From Alternaria dauci (taxonomy: Eukaryota > Ascomycota > Dothideomycetes > Pleosporales > Pleosporaceae), in contig NC_091274.1 of NCBI RefSeq assembly GCF_042100115.1, positions 1,054,001 through 1,118,000 of the forward strand: a stretch of 64,000 nt of DNA, read 5' to 3'. Positions 34,633 to 47,643 of the stretch are shown here, piece after piece; position 1 is the stretch's first letter; every line of letters begins with the position of its first letter. The translations under genes and the position numbers were made by a program. A model generated the notes under the pieces. It did not search any database. It saw nothing but the letters and a program-made list of their open reading frames with translations, and was not told where the DNA came from.

Positions 34633-35144
34633 AATACACATTACGCATAGGTGTTGCGATACGGCAGTAATGCGGCTATGGCGTTGCGTAGTTGACTGAG
34701 CACCTGGCGGAGGAATGATGATACCACTGGAAGAGAGGCGGACAGATGTCTTTTTGGTGCAGACTGATGACTGCTAGACGGCGTTAGTTATTGCGTGCAG
34801 CTTTTCCTGGCTTTAGATGCTCGATCCGTTTCATACGCGCATGAATTGTTGGTCAACTGGGATACATGAGTAGCAACATTTGCATCATCCACAAGCATGG
34901 TATTTGGGTAACGTGCATGTGCCATGTGGTGCCAATTCGGCAGTGTCGATGCTCGCCGCAAACCGACAGGGGTGTGGTGTCCGAGATCCGATTCGCGCTG
35001 CGCCTTTCATCGAAAAATGTCGAACGACGGCATTTGTGGCTAGAAGCGGTCTGTTGCCGCCTGTCGCTCGCTTTTCGCATCTCTGTCTCCAGGCCCATAG
35101 ACTCTGCAGTGCTTGGACTGTGCCGGCCATGGTATAAACAAAAA
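34633..35144. other. Intergenic region
   Basis: This is PHO81 3' sequence and the promoter of the ABC1-type gene. The reading frame stays open from 34866 to the chosen ATG at 35145, but the residues do not look like a presequence. A TATA-like TATAAAC lies just before the ATG. Confidence 0.4.
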
Positions 35145-37110
35145 ATGTCGACCCTGAGCGCCCTTTCTTCTCCGCTCCTCCGAAAGACGTGGATCTGCCG
35201 AGCTTGTATACGGTCGCAGCGCCAGACGATTCCGCAACGATATGGCTTGTGGCAACAACGGAGCACCTCAGTGGGACACAACGCCTTTGCAAACAGAATA
35301 GGGCCGCGGAGGACATTTGCGAGCCAAGCAAATGAGGCCGCCAACGCCACGGCCAAAGCTGCAGGGAGGGGCTCCAAGAGCAGCAAGAGGAGGACGAGGC
35401 TGCTGATAGCTGGAGGCGGAATTGCAATTGGGGCAGCAGTCGTCACAGTCAACGAGGATGCGAAACATGCCTATGTGGCAGCGCAGCGAAGCTACAGAGT
35501 GGTTGCGACGTTGGTACTCAACATCAGAGAGTATGTGCATGCATAGTTCAGCACAGTCAAACAATCCATAGCTAATATACACTTTTGTGCAGTTACCGCG
35601 ACGTACTCAAGCGCGACGACGAACCGGACTACAACGAGCAACTCAAAGCCTGCCACCTACGATGCGCCAAACGTACTCTGCGCACACTCGAGAAGAACGG
35701 CTCCATCTTCATCAAGCTGGGACAACATCTGAGCAGCATGAACTACCTGCTGCCGAACGAGTGGTGCGATACCTTTATACCACTGCAAGACAAATGCCCC
35801 GTATCCTCTTTCGAATCCATACAAGACATGTGCCGACAAGACACGGGCCTTGAGCTCTCCGACTTCTTCTCGGAATTTGAGAAACAGCCCATAGGCGCAG
35901 CCTCGCTTGCCCAGGTACACCGTGCAACCGTTCGTGAGACGGGCCAGAAAGTCGCCGTCAAAGTGCAACATCCAGCCTTGGACGAATGGGCCAAGCTCGA
36001 TCTGGCTTTGACAAGCTTCTCGTTTACGACGCTCAAGCGCTGGTTTCCCGAATACGATCTGACCTGGCTATCCGACGAGATGCAGCTTTCTCTCCCACAA
36101 GAACTCGATTTCACCCTCGAAGGCAAGAATGCCATGCGTGCGCGAGAGTACTTCTCCCACGTCCGCGATGTACCCGTCGTCATACCCAAAGTTCTTTGGG
36201 CAAAGCGCCGGTTACTTGTCATGGAATATGTGTCAGGGTTTCGAACAGACGACCTCAGAAGTTTGGATGAGCATGGCATTGACAGAGATGAGGTCTCGGC
36301 AGCACTGGCTAGGATATTCAACGAGATGATCTTTGGCAGAGATGCGCCACTCCATTGCGATCCCCATGGCGGAAACATTGCTATACGGCACAACCCGACT
36401 CGCTCGGGCAAGACCAACTTTGACGTGGTACTATACGACCACGGCCTCTATCGTGATATTCCGTTGCCCTTGCGACGCAGCTACGCAAAACTCTGGCTCG
36501 CCGTCCTGGACGCCGACGAAGCTGGTATGCGCAAATACGCTTACCAAGTGGCGGGGATCAAGGAAGAACACTTTCCTCTCTTTGCGTCGGCCATCACCGG
36601 CAGAGATTACACCGTGTTGGCCAAGAAGGAGAGTGGCACTGGTGGTGTAATGACGAGCAGGACGAGTGAAGAGAAGAAGGTCATCGGAGATGCATTGGGA
36701 GAGGGTTTACTGGAGAGTCTGATCGAGCTGCTCGGACAGGTTCCGAGAGTGATTTTGTTGATTTTGAAAACTAATGATTTGAGTAAGTCTTGGTCCCTGG
36801 CATGACGACCCGCGCATCCATATTGACTTTTCTTGTAGCGCGATCCTTGGACGAGGGGCTGCATACGCGCCAAGGTCCCATGCGCACTTTTCTTATCCTC
36901 GCTCGGTATGCCAGTCGCACAGTGTACGAAGAGAGTTTAGACAACCTCAACGGCAGTATACTTTGGCCGAGCAACTTTTTGAGTTGGCTGGGTGCGTGGA
37001 CAAGGCACATGCGAGTTGAGATGCAGTTGAGTGGGTACGAGACATATCTTAGACTAAGAGCGCTGTTGGGTATGAGGAAGATTGAGATTGGGAATAGCTT
37101 TAGGGAGTAG
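35145..37110 (+). CDS. MCP2: Mitochondrial ABC1/ADCK atypical kinase-like protein (MCP2/CQD2 type)
   Basis: Three exons (35145-35530, 35593-36782, 36839-37110) encode 615 residues. Residues 1-70 are Arg/Ser-rich without acidic residues, like a mitochondrial presequence. They are followed by a hydrophobic segment (LLIAGGGIAIGAAVVTV). The ABC1 hallmark KLGQ is at about 170-173 (FIKLGQHLSSMNYLLPNEW). The Ala-rich loop is AAS within IGAASLAQVHRATVRE, with the catalytic lysine in VAVKVQHP. The HCDPHGGNI and YDHGLY motifs occupy the catalytic and metal sites, the last differing from the DFG of ordinary kinases. The family has ATPase-type activity linked to coenzyme Q distribution and mitochondrial lipid balance. 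Assignment to the Mcp2/ADCK1 branch rather than Coq8 rests on the PLQDKCP region and is an inference. Confidence 0.85.
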
Positions 37111-38246
37111 GGTACGACGAGCGTGGAGTTTGGCGACTATGCAAAATAGACCTGACGTGGTTTACCTTGGAACCTGGTGGTTTAGCTGGGAAGTCACGGG
37201 CGCAGCGATAATCATGATATTGAAACCTGATACTCGTTCTGAGGTGTACACGTGTATATATTGTGGCGGTGCCGATTACCCAAGCACGTGCGGCGTGCCA
37301 TGTGGCTCGTGTCCAAGACTGCCATTCATCTTGGTGTCTGACGGACGGTTTGCAATGTGTTTGAGGCGTGGTCGTCTGATGGCGTGCAGCTTCTGGGCGC
37401 TCTCTGGCGCCCAGGAGATCGAAACATGTAGTGAGGGGCACCAAGAAAGGGTACACGGTATCAGAGACGGTTCAAGCAGCATATGAAGCAGGTAGCAGCA
37501 GCAAACATGTGGTCGAGGGATATGTTGTTAGTTTGGTCCTTGGACGTGCTAGTGGGCGGTGACAGGGAGGTAGAGCGGTTTGACATCATCGATGCCATGC
37601 GGAGGCAATCTTGACCAGAACGGTTGCGCCACGGGAGGCAGGACTGCGCCAGGTGTCTTGTTGTTGCTACTCTCGCGAGCATCACCCAAGCTTGCCCTCG
37701 ACGGACGCATACATTGAGACTTTTTTCGGTCAGGCGCCAGTTAGCAGCAGTTCGCATCGCCCCCGACACAACAACCTGCGGGGCAAGCGCCAAGGCAGCA
37801 GAAGGCATCCTCCCGGGAATCGCATCGTTCACGCCGCAGCGCTCAACGCCCTAGCCGCCGGGACTGTTGCGCAGATACTCTCGAGGGGAGCATTGGTGGC
37901 AGCGATTGCAAAGGATTGTATAAGCAATTACCATCGCAGGCCGGGGACTCGTCGGGCAGCGCCGTGAAGGCCCGCCGCATTTGCCTTTGGAGTAGACTGC
38001 GCACGGTCGTCTTTCGCACAGCCTCCTCCAGTACCTGTACTGTACTGTACCGTACCGTACCCTCGTCGCTCCGCCGCAGCCAAACACAGAGACGGCATAC
38101 AACACAACGCAAGCCCAACACCAGAGAAGGAGGCCCCCTCCCCTAACCACCGCGAGCTCTGAGAGCCGCCCCTCTGCTACCTCGCTCTCCCGCCACCGCT
38201 CCATCCCGCATCTGCGACCGCTTGTCGCGCTGCATCACCGCGCATC
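37111..38246. promoter_or_regulatory. Intergenic region and RSP5 promoter
   Basis: No gene seen across 1.1 kb. A short tandem repeat of TGTAC (three units) then CGTAC (two units) occupies 38036-38060. A C-rich tract follows up to the RSP5 start. Confidence 0.4.
38036..38060. repeat. Pentanucleotide microsatellite (YGTAC)5
   Basis: Three TGTAC units followed directly by two CGTAC units, about 190 bases upstream of the RSP5 start codon. Short enough to be fortuitous, but possibly length-variable. Confidence 0.7.
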
Positions 38247-41080
<2,834 letters not shown>

Positions 41081-41693
41081 GCTCCCCATCATGTTAATAG
41101 GAGCCTTGCGCGTGGACCACAGTGGTGGTCGAGGAAAAGCGGAAGACTACTGCTACATGGCGTTGATGTCATTGTACAAAATCTGCGAAGGGAAGGTGGA
41201 GCATTAGTATATGGCGAGAACACACTCCTTGGGCTCGTATATGACACTCGACTTTCTGAACCTGTGTCTAACTTGGCTCACCTTCAGTGTATTGCGTGGG
41301 ATATATAGCATTGCTGCACATGTGCACGTACTCAGCGGCGTTTTGGCGGTTAATTGGGACGGAAGTAGGATAGCGCTTTTCTTACATGAGCGCTGTATCA
41401 ATGAAGGATGATGAGATCTGAACGGAGTCTGTGTGATAAGGTCCATGGCGTTGGCTCCGAGCACGACATAGCTGCAGTATGTGTACCTTTGCAGAGGCGA
41501 AACTGTTTTCCTTGTTATCGTTCAAATTCTTGTTGTTGGAACAGCGGCATTTACAAGACAGTTTTCACAACACACATACGAGTAGCAAGAAGCAAGCACA
41601 TCAGTCGACCCAGGAAAAGCATCCCATCACGAATTAAATATTGTCCTACTCATCCAACTACTCGCCCAACCACCAGCGACTACGCTAACTCAT
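41081..41693. other. Convergent intergenic region
   Basis: This lies between the 3' ends of RSP5 (+) and the GPI-protein gene (-). Nothing else recognised. Confidence 0.45.
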
Positions 41694-42240
41694 CTACAAC
41701 AGACCAGCAAACATGGCAACAATGGCAGCACCAGCAGGTACACCGAAGTTGCTACCCGCACCAGCAAAGCTGGTGGGACTTGAGCTAGCCTCAGACTCGG
41801 AACCGGTACCAGTAGCGCTGGTTGTGGCGCTGGTAGCACTGGCAACGGCACGAGACTGTGTAGCAGCGACACTGGCAACAGAGGCCATGGACGAGGAAGC
41901 GGCGGCGCGGAGTGGCTCGGCAGCGCCGCAGTAAGATGTTACGGTGTTCTGGACAGGAGGCTTCTCAAGGGAGTCTACAGAGGATGGGTTAGCTTCTACC
42001 ATTTTGTTTGCGTGCATGCATGGAACGCGTACCAGGGCAGTTGTTGTAGCAGACGAGAACATCTCTGTAGACGTCGCAGAGGCAGATGAAGTCGTTGGGA
42101 TTCTCGTTGCAGGCATCGATGCGGGATTGGTAACCTTGGACGCAAGTGTCTACAATGTTTTGGGCATCGCACTCGTCCTGGGCAGCGACGAAGCTAGCGG
42201 AGGCTGAGATGGCGACGGCGACGGCGGTGATGAAACGCAT
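41694..42240 (-). CDS. Small GPI-anchored CFEM-like cysteine-rich protein
   Basis: Two exons (42033-42240, then 41694-41974 on the minus strand) encode 162 residues. A signal peptide (MRFITAVAVAISASASFVAA) is followed by a domain with eight cysteines. The C-L-C pair in NDFICLC and the later spacings (8, 3 and 16 residues) resemble CFEM domains, while the first spacings (8 and 10) differ from the consensus. A Ser/Ala/Thr-rich stalk follows. The tail SNFGVPAGAAIVAMFAGLL fits a GPI-attachment signal. The 58-nt intron splits the Asp codon at NNCPD. CFEM proteins sit on the wall or membrane, and some bind haem or act at host surfaces. Only the surface location is well supported here. Confidence 0.85.
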
Positions 42241-43701
42241 CTTGATACGGATGTGCGGATAGTAACGTTGTGTAGTTGTACGACGTTGTATTACAAAGTA
42301 TTAAGATATAAAGAATCTACCCAAAGCGAATGATGGGTACTGTTTGTTCGTACAGCGACCGAGAAAGGTAGTAGGATGTATGACGGGAGAGATACGAGGA
42401 ACGCAGAGGAGGAAAAGAGCGAAGACGCGAAAGGGCGTCTAGGGTAAGATTTAAACTTCGCAGGTGGCTTGGAAAACCCCATCCCTAATCCCGTCTTGTC
42501 AAACACAAAACCAAAACTAATAACCTTAAAGCCTCCTTTCCCCGGAAGACTGCAGAGTCAAGAAGAAGCAGTGTCAGTGCTTCCCTGCGCCCATCCATCT
42601 ATCGAATCGAGCTAAGCAAGACAGAGCTTAGTGCATGCCAGCCTCGGAATATAATCGCGGGCGAGAGCTGGTCTAGCGTGTCGCCTCCTAAAATTAGTGA
42701 TTTCGATGCACCAGGAATCGTATTTCTGCCTCGCCCCATCCACTCTGGTTTGTTTGCCGTTGGGTAGGTGGGACTCAGCTGAGCTGGCAGCGGTGCTTGC
42801 AACCAGCTGTGGGCAAATGGTTCGGCGGTGGAGGCGTGAGGGGGTCGGTTGATGATCACGGTTCACACAACGGTAGGGCCTCGCCGAGGAGGCACGGCGT
42901 GCAATGTGCATTTCGCTTGTAGAAACACCCCGAGTCAGGATGGTAATTGGTGGGAGTGCATGATGTACGCCAGGGTGCTGCTCACTTCGCAAAGCACTTG
43001 AGGCGCGGCGGGATCACGCGCCATTGCAAAGGGGAAAGACGCCAAGGAAGGCTATAATACGGCGGCACTGCGCCCCTTCTCTTTCTGCAGCTATGGCACT
43101 CCTCGGAACTTTGCGAGATCTTAACAGGGCAACGTATATGTCGTGTCCCCACATCTCCTGACCCTACTACATATGTCGTGATATAACTCGGCTTCTGCCG
43201 AGTCCTTCGCCGTTGTCGTTGTGCTTTGTTCATACCGGGCATCGATGAAGAAGTTACTCGATAAACAACAGGCGCTTTGTCGTCACGAGGATCGATCGAT
43301 GAGCACGGCCGTTCGACACCCAAATCTCCTTTATCGAAGGGTTTGAGGTCCGTGGTTGGCACATGTAAATGAGACTGAAATTACATGAACCCGTGGGCCC
43401 GTTGTGGTTATGTGTGTTCCTTTCTAGAAAAGCTCCCCAGTCTTCCTGCCCTGAAGGAACAATCCCAAAGCCTGTATTCTTTTGCATCAGGTGCTATCAG
43501 GACACGAAAGGGAATCATAGCGAGTTTATCGTGTGTAATGAATATATATCTCTGTAGTTGCTAACCAAAGCGAACTGCGTGCACGCACAAGCCATGCTCC
43601 TCGCTTTTACTCAGTACCAAAAAAATCCCCATGAACCATTCTAGGAAATCAAACGCCAAGCCCATGCACATACGACTCTGCCGTCTCTTCTGCAAACGCA
43701 T
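42241..43701. other. Gene-free region, about 1.5 kb
   Basis: This holds the promoter of the GPI-protein gene (left) and the 3' region of the aminotransferase gene (right). Short open frames on both strands lack protein-like features. Confidence 0.4.
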
Positions 43702-45048
43702 CTATTCCTCATCGACAACGCGGCCCCACTCATGTCCCTCCATACCGTCACTGCCCCACATGATGCCCTTGAGAGAGTTCTTAAAGAAGCTCGCGTACGC
43801 GCCAGAGTCACCCTTGACCATTGGCACCTCAATGTCCTTGCCACGGAAGTGAATTTGGCTGATAGGAGCGACGAACCACGCAGTACCAGCCGCGAATGCC
43901 TCAACAAGGCGTCCTTCCTTGGCCGCTTCTTCAATCTCGAAGACATTGAACTTGCGCTCAACAACCTCCAGAGTCTCGAGATCGGATGAAGGAGAGGACG
44001 AAGTGAGTCTTGAACGGGCAAGTTCGAGAATAGATCTCCTCGTGACACCATCGAGGACGATACGTTCGTTGAGATCAGCGGTAACAAGTTGTAGCTTTCC
44101 ATCCTTTGACTTCCACACAACGAAGAAGTTGCTGGCTCCCGCCTCGGTGATGGTGCAATCTTCACCAAACAGCCAGAGAATCTGGTGGTATCCCCGCTTT
44201 CGCGCCTCGCCCTGGGCTACCAGCGAAGGACCATAGTTGGCACCGACTTTAGCGTATCCGAAACCGCCGGGCCATGCACGGCACATGTCGTCTTGAGAAG
44301 CGAGCAGCTTGATACCGCCGCTCATATCTCCCATGGGAGCGAAGCAACATAGAATGACGAAGAGAAGGGCCTCTTTCGGGCGCTCGACGCCAAGGGCCGG
44401 GTCGGAAGCAATCATGGTAGGACGGATGTAGAGGAATTGTCCTGGCCGGTCCTTTGGAAGCCACTTGGCACCATCTGTTGCGCAAAGCTTAACGATGAGC
44501 TTGAGGAGTTCTTCGGGATCAAACGCGGGCAGGGCGATACGGTTCGTGGACATGAGCATGCGGCGGCAGTTCAGGTCTGGACGGAAGAGACGTAGTTTGC
44601 CATCGTATCCACGGTACAACTTCATTCCTTCGAAACATTCGGTCGCGTAGTGCAAGCATGAGGCTGTGGGTGCAAGGGACAATGGACCGTAGGGCTTCAG
44701 CTCTGGTGCTGCCCAGCCGGTCTCGACATTCCATTGGGCTTGTACCATGTGGTCGGTGCAGACCTTCTGGCTAGCCATCTCTGCTGAACCTACAGCGGGG
44801 ACTGAGCGAGGGGTGCTGGTGTACGTGCAAGTGACCTTGGAAGCATCGAGTTCAGCCAGGGGTGCGTCAACAACATCTTGTGTTTTGCTTGCTGGTTCGT
44901 TTGGTGGCGTAGCGGTGATGGAGTTTGTGAGAGATGCAGAGTCGATCTGTTCTGGGGCATTCTTGAGGAGCGCAGATTTGATGCCGGCTTGCGTGAGGTC
45001 GGTGACCGTCTCGTTGTGATTCGGGGGTGTGACGGCGCTGGGTGCCAT
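43702..45048 (-). CDS. BAT: Branched-chain amino acid aminotransferase (class IV, PLP)
   Basis: A single exon encodes 448 residues. It matches fold-type IV branched-chain aminotransferases: VQAQWNVETGWAAPELKPYG, LHYATECFEGMKLYRGYDG, the active-site segment GFGYAKVGANYGPS with the PLP lysine at residue 267, and the TITEAGASNFF and AFAAGTAWFVAPI cofactor motifs. It interconverts leucine, isoleucine and valine with their 2-oxo acids, using glutamate/2-oxoglutarate. The N-terminal 65 residues are Thr/Pro/Ala-rich and contain acids, with no clear mitochondrial presequence. A cytosolic enzyme is therefore suggested, though not proved. It is not near other amino-acid genes. The start at 45048 is the first ATG of the frame. 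Confidence 0.94.
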   Translation of the reverse strand: MAPSAVTPPNHNETVTDLTQAGIKSALLKNAPEQIDSASLTNSITATPPNEPASKTQDVVDAPLAELDASKVTCTYTSTPRSVPAVGSAEMASQKVCTDHMVQAQWNVETGWAAPELKPYGPLSLAPTASCLHYATECFEGMKLYRGYDGKLRLFRPDLNCRRMLMSTNRIALPAFDPEELLKLIVKLCATDGAKWLPKDRPGQFLYIRPTMIASDPALGVERPKEALLFVILCCFAPMGDMSGGIKLLASQDDMCRAWPGGFGYAKVGANYGPSLVAQGEARKRGYHQILWLFGEDCTITEAGASNFFVVWKSKDGKLQLVTADLNERIVLDGVTRRSILELARSRLTSSSPSSDLETLEVVERKFNVFEIEEAAKEGRLVEAFAAGTAWFVAPISQIHFRGKDIEVPMVKGDSGAYASFFKNSLKGIMWGSDGMEGHEWGRVVDEE

Positions 45049-46024
45049 TGTTGCTATGGTCGAGCAGGTATGATTGTTAGGCTATGAACTGAAGTAGCAA
45101 CGATTGGGGACAGACAATATGGTTGCTTCGATGTGGTAAGAAATAAATAGTCCAATGCGCAGTGAGAAGACACGTACCCTGACGCGCTCTTATACCGTGG
45201 ATCTGAAAAATTCGATCAAGAGTCACACGCCTTCCTATCACACGGGCGGGAGCAAACCCACTTACCCTAACGAACCATCGATGTAATGTTCGCCCAGCCT
45301 CCTGCGGACTACGGCGGGAGTCTAGTGTCATTCCTTACAGAATGCAGAGATAAAGGGTTCCACTTGCAGCCGAATTGGACCCTCAGAGTACCCATCTTGA
45401 ACAAAGCTTCCTCACGATTCCCTTCTCTCAATGCCACCAAAATGCCCTTTGCTTTCATTTCTCGACATGACACGGATAAATCGCCATCGTGAAAAGTATG
45501 ACGGAAGACGTGTCTTCCAGAAGCCGTCGAAGCCGGGGTTGTGTCCACTAGCGTATTTGAGGACCAAGAATGAGCGGGCGGGCGTAGGGCGTGTGTGCCG
45601 AGCCTGCGGTATCCTAGTACCTACCGCTAGTATCCGCGAGCATTTCGTGCTTCCAACCCCCGGACATGGAGATGGGGGAAATGTGTGACACGGCATATAT
45701 CATCGAACCCAGCACAGTCATAGAACAGTATGGATAGCAATGCGCAATGCGCAATCTGCGATGTCAGAGATGTACATGCAGACAGTGAAGTTAGAGTCCT
45801 TGTGGGAGAGGGTGAAGCATCTCGGTAATTAGCGGTATAAGCAATGGAGAACTTCACCGCAGGAGAAAAAAATGCTCAAGTGACCTGCTCAAAACAGGGT
45901 ATCATATTTTAAAACAACCAGGCCGGTTGCAGTCTCCCAAGGGGCGTTCTACGCCGCGGCTCCATCGCAATGCATGCACGTATCTCTGTGTGGATTCCCT
46001 CCTCTAACCGACGCGAAGTGAACT
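45049..46024. other. Intergenic region, about 1 kb
   Basis: This is the promoter side of the aminotransferase gene and the 3' side of the next gene. No gene or repeat recognised. Confidence 0.4.
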
Positions 46025-47185
46025 TCACGATGCCGGAGATGACGACGTCTCGCTGACATGACTCGCCGCCAGCATTTGACTTGCCCTCAAGCTATCTATA
46101 CCCTTCATAATTCCATCTGCAACCTCACCAACCCGTCCTTCGAGCGTACTAAAATCCATTCTACTAATAGCAGCATTGATTTGTTCCATGACGAGTTCAT
46201 CCTGCACCACCTCAGCTGTAACCTGGCCCTCGGTCCTCCAGTATTCTTCCCGCACACCTCGCAACGCTGGATCGCGGTTCACAGAGTTTGTGAGTAGAGC
46301 AAGCGCGCGCATTTTGTTGAAAGTGTCTTCGGCCGTTCGTGTAGTTGTTTCAATGCGCTCGGCGATGGAGACAGGCTTCGCGAGCCAGCGGTTCGTGCTT
46401 GTAGCCCAGAGGACAAAGGCAAAGCCAATGTCTACCATGGCGAAGGCGACGTATCGTAGGAATCGGACACGCCAGTATGCCGAATCAATGTCCTGCACGT
46501 ACTTTGCTCGCTTGTTGAACGTAATATCGTAGGTGGCCATGTACCACACTTCTACCACCATCAAGAGTAATCCTGCAATGGTCGCATGCGTGCGAAATCG
46601 CGACCCTTCGCTTCCCACAAGCGACGATGTCGCGAGACCAAGGACAGCAAGTTGGGAAATGTGCGGCGTGACCATGGTCGGAAGCGAATACAAGAAGTAA
46701 TTTTGCTGGTCATTTCCGTTGGATGTGGTACACCACACGCAGTTCAACAGGGTGTCGGGACCATATGCCAGGTACAGCAGTTTGTTGCGCACGCTCCAGT
46801 TGAACTTTGTCCGTAATACATCATCCTCATCTGTAAGCGGTCGAAGGTGCCGTAGACGCGCAAACAAGACACTGGTCTCTGTTCGGATGTGACTCTGTGT
46901 CTTGAGGAATATGTTCTCGGGTGCAAACCGAGAGAGGGACAGGACGAGGCACACGACTGCGCTCACGAAGAGCAAGTTCAGCGCATACTGAACTCTTGGG
47001 GGCGTCGGCCGTAATGGTATGCTTTTTCCAGTTGCGCGCGCGAGGTTTATCCAATCGAGGACGCGGGGTATGAGGAAGGGCCCGAAGATGATGAGGATCG
47101 AGTGGACATTCTGCGGGAGAAACGTCAGGCGCGGGATGACGACATAGGATATTACAAGTAGGACGATTGAGCGCAGGTTGAACAT
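46025..47185 (-). CDS. Polytopic membrane protein, unknown function
   Basis: A single exon encodes 386 residues from the ATG at 47185. The frame extends 41 codons further upstream, but those residues are Arg/His-rich and not membrane-like, so the later start MFNLRSIVLLVISYVVIP was chosen. About six hydrophobic segments are visible: residues 3-22, 30-48, 66-90, about 175-195, about 210-232 and about 255-275. A loop holds LLNCVWCTTSNGNDQQNYFL, a Cys-x-x-Cys pattern before a membrane segment. The C-terminal 110 residues are soluble and helical (AERIETTTRTAEDTFNKMRA). I do not recognise a named family. It may be an endomembrane protein, but no reaction can be assigned. Confidence 0.75.
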   Translation of the reverse strand: MFNLRSIVLLVISYVVIPRLTFLPQNVHSILIIFGPFLIPRVLDWINLARATGKSIPLRPTPPRVQYALNLLFVSAVVCLVLSLSRFAPENIFLKTQSHIRTETSVLFARLRHLRPLTDEDDVLRTKFNWSVRNKLLYLAYGPDTLLNCVWCTTSNGNDQQNYFLYSLPTMVTPHISQLAVLGLATSSLVGSEGSRFRTHATIAGLLLMVVEVWYMATYDITFNKRAKYVQDIDSAYWRVRFLRYVAFAMVDIGFAFVLWATSTNRWLAKPVSIAERIETTTRTAEDTFNKMRALALLTNSVNRDPALRGVREEYWRTEGQVTAEVVQDELVMEQINAAISRMDFSTLEGRVGEVADGIMKGIDSLRASQMLAASHVSETSSSPAS

Positions 47186-47643
47186 TGTACAAGTCGCGCT
47201 ATCATGAGGAAGTGGGCGAGGGCTATGGTGTCGCTGAGGACATGTGTCCTCACATCGGGCCAAAGTCGAGGTGACGTGTGAACGTCGGCGGCACTGAAGC
47301 GCGATCACACGTGAGCCCGCGCTAGTATCTAATTTCCGTCCACTTTCAATACGCCTGCTTCAGCATTGAAAGCTTCTCCCTCGTGATCGTAACCCTTGAA
47401 AACCATGAATGTATGCCTTCTTACGGATATTAGGCATTATAACGGGATATTCGAACTATGGCTTCCTTCATCTGGCCGGGAAGCACGATGCTACCTAGGT
47501 ACAAGCGAATTACAACAACTCTGTTAGAACACATTTTACTCATCACACCCGAGAGGCACCGTATTCACATAAGCGAGTTTACTGGTGTCTAAGTCTGTAC
47601 GCTCCTAGACAGGCGATCGCCAAATCTCAAACATGTCCGTCTG
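47186..47643. other. Intergenic region with a TACCTAGGTA palindrome
   Basis: This lies between the membrane-protein gene (-, its 5' side) and the kelch gene (-, its 3' end). One TACCTAGGTA palindrome is at 47492-47501. Confidence 0.45.
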
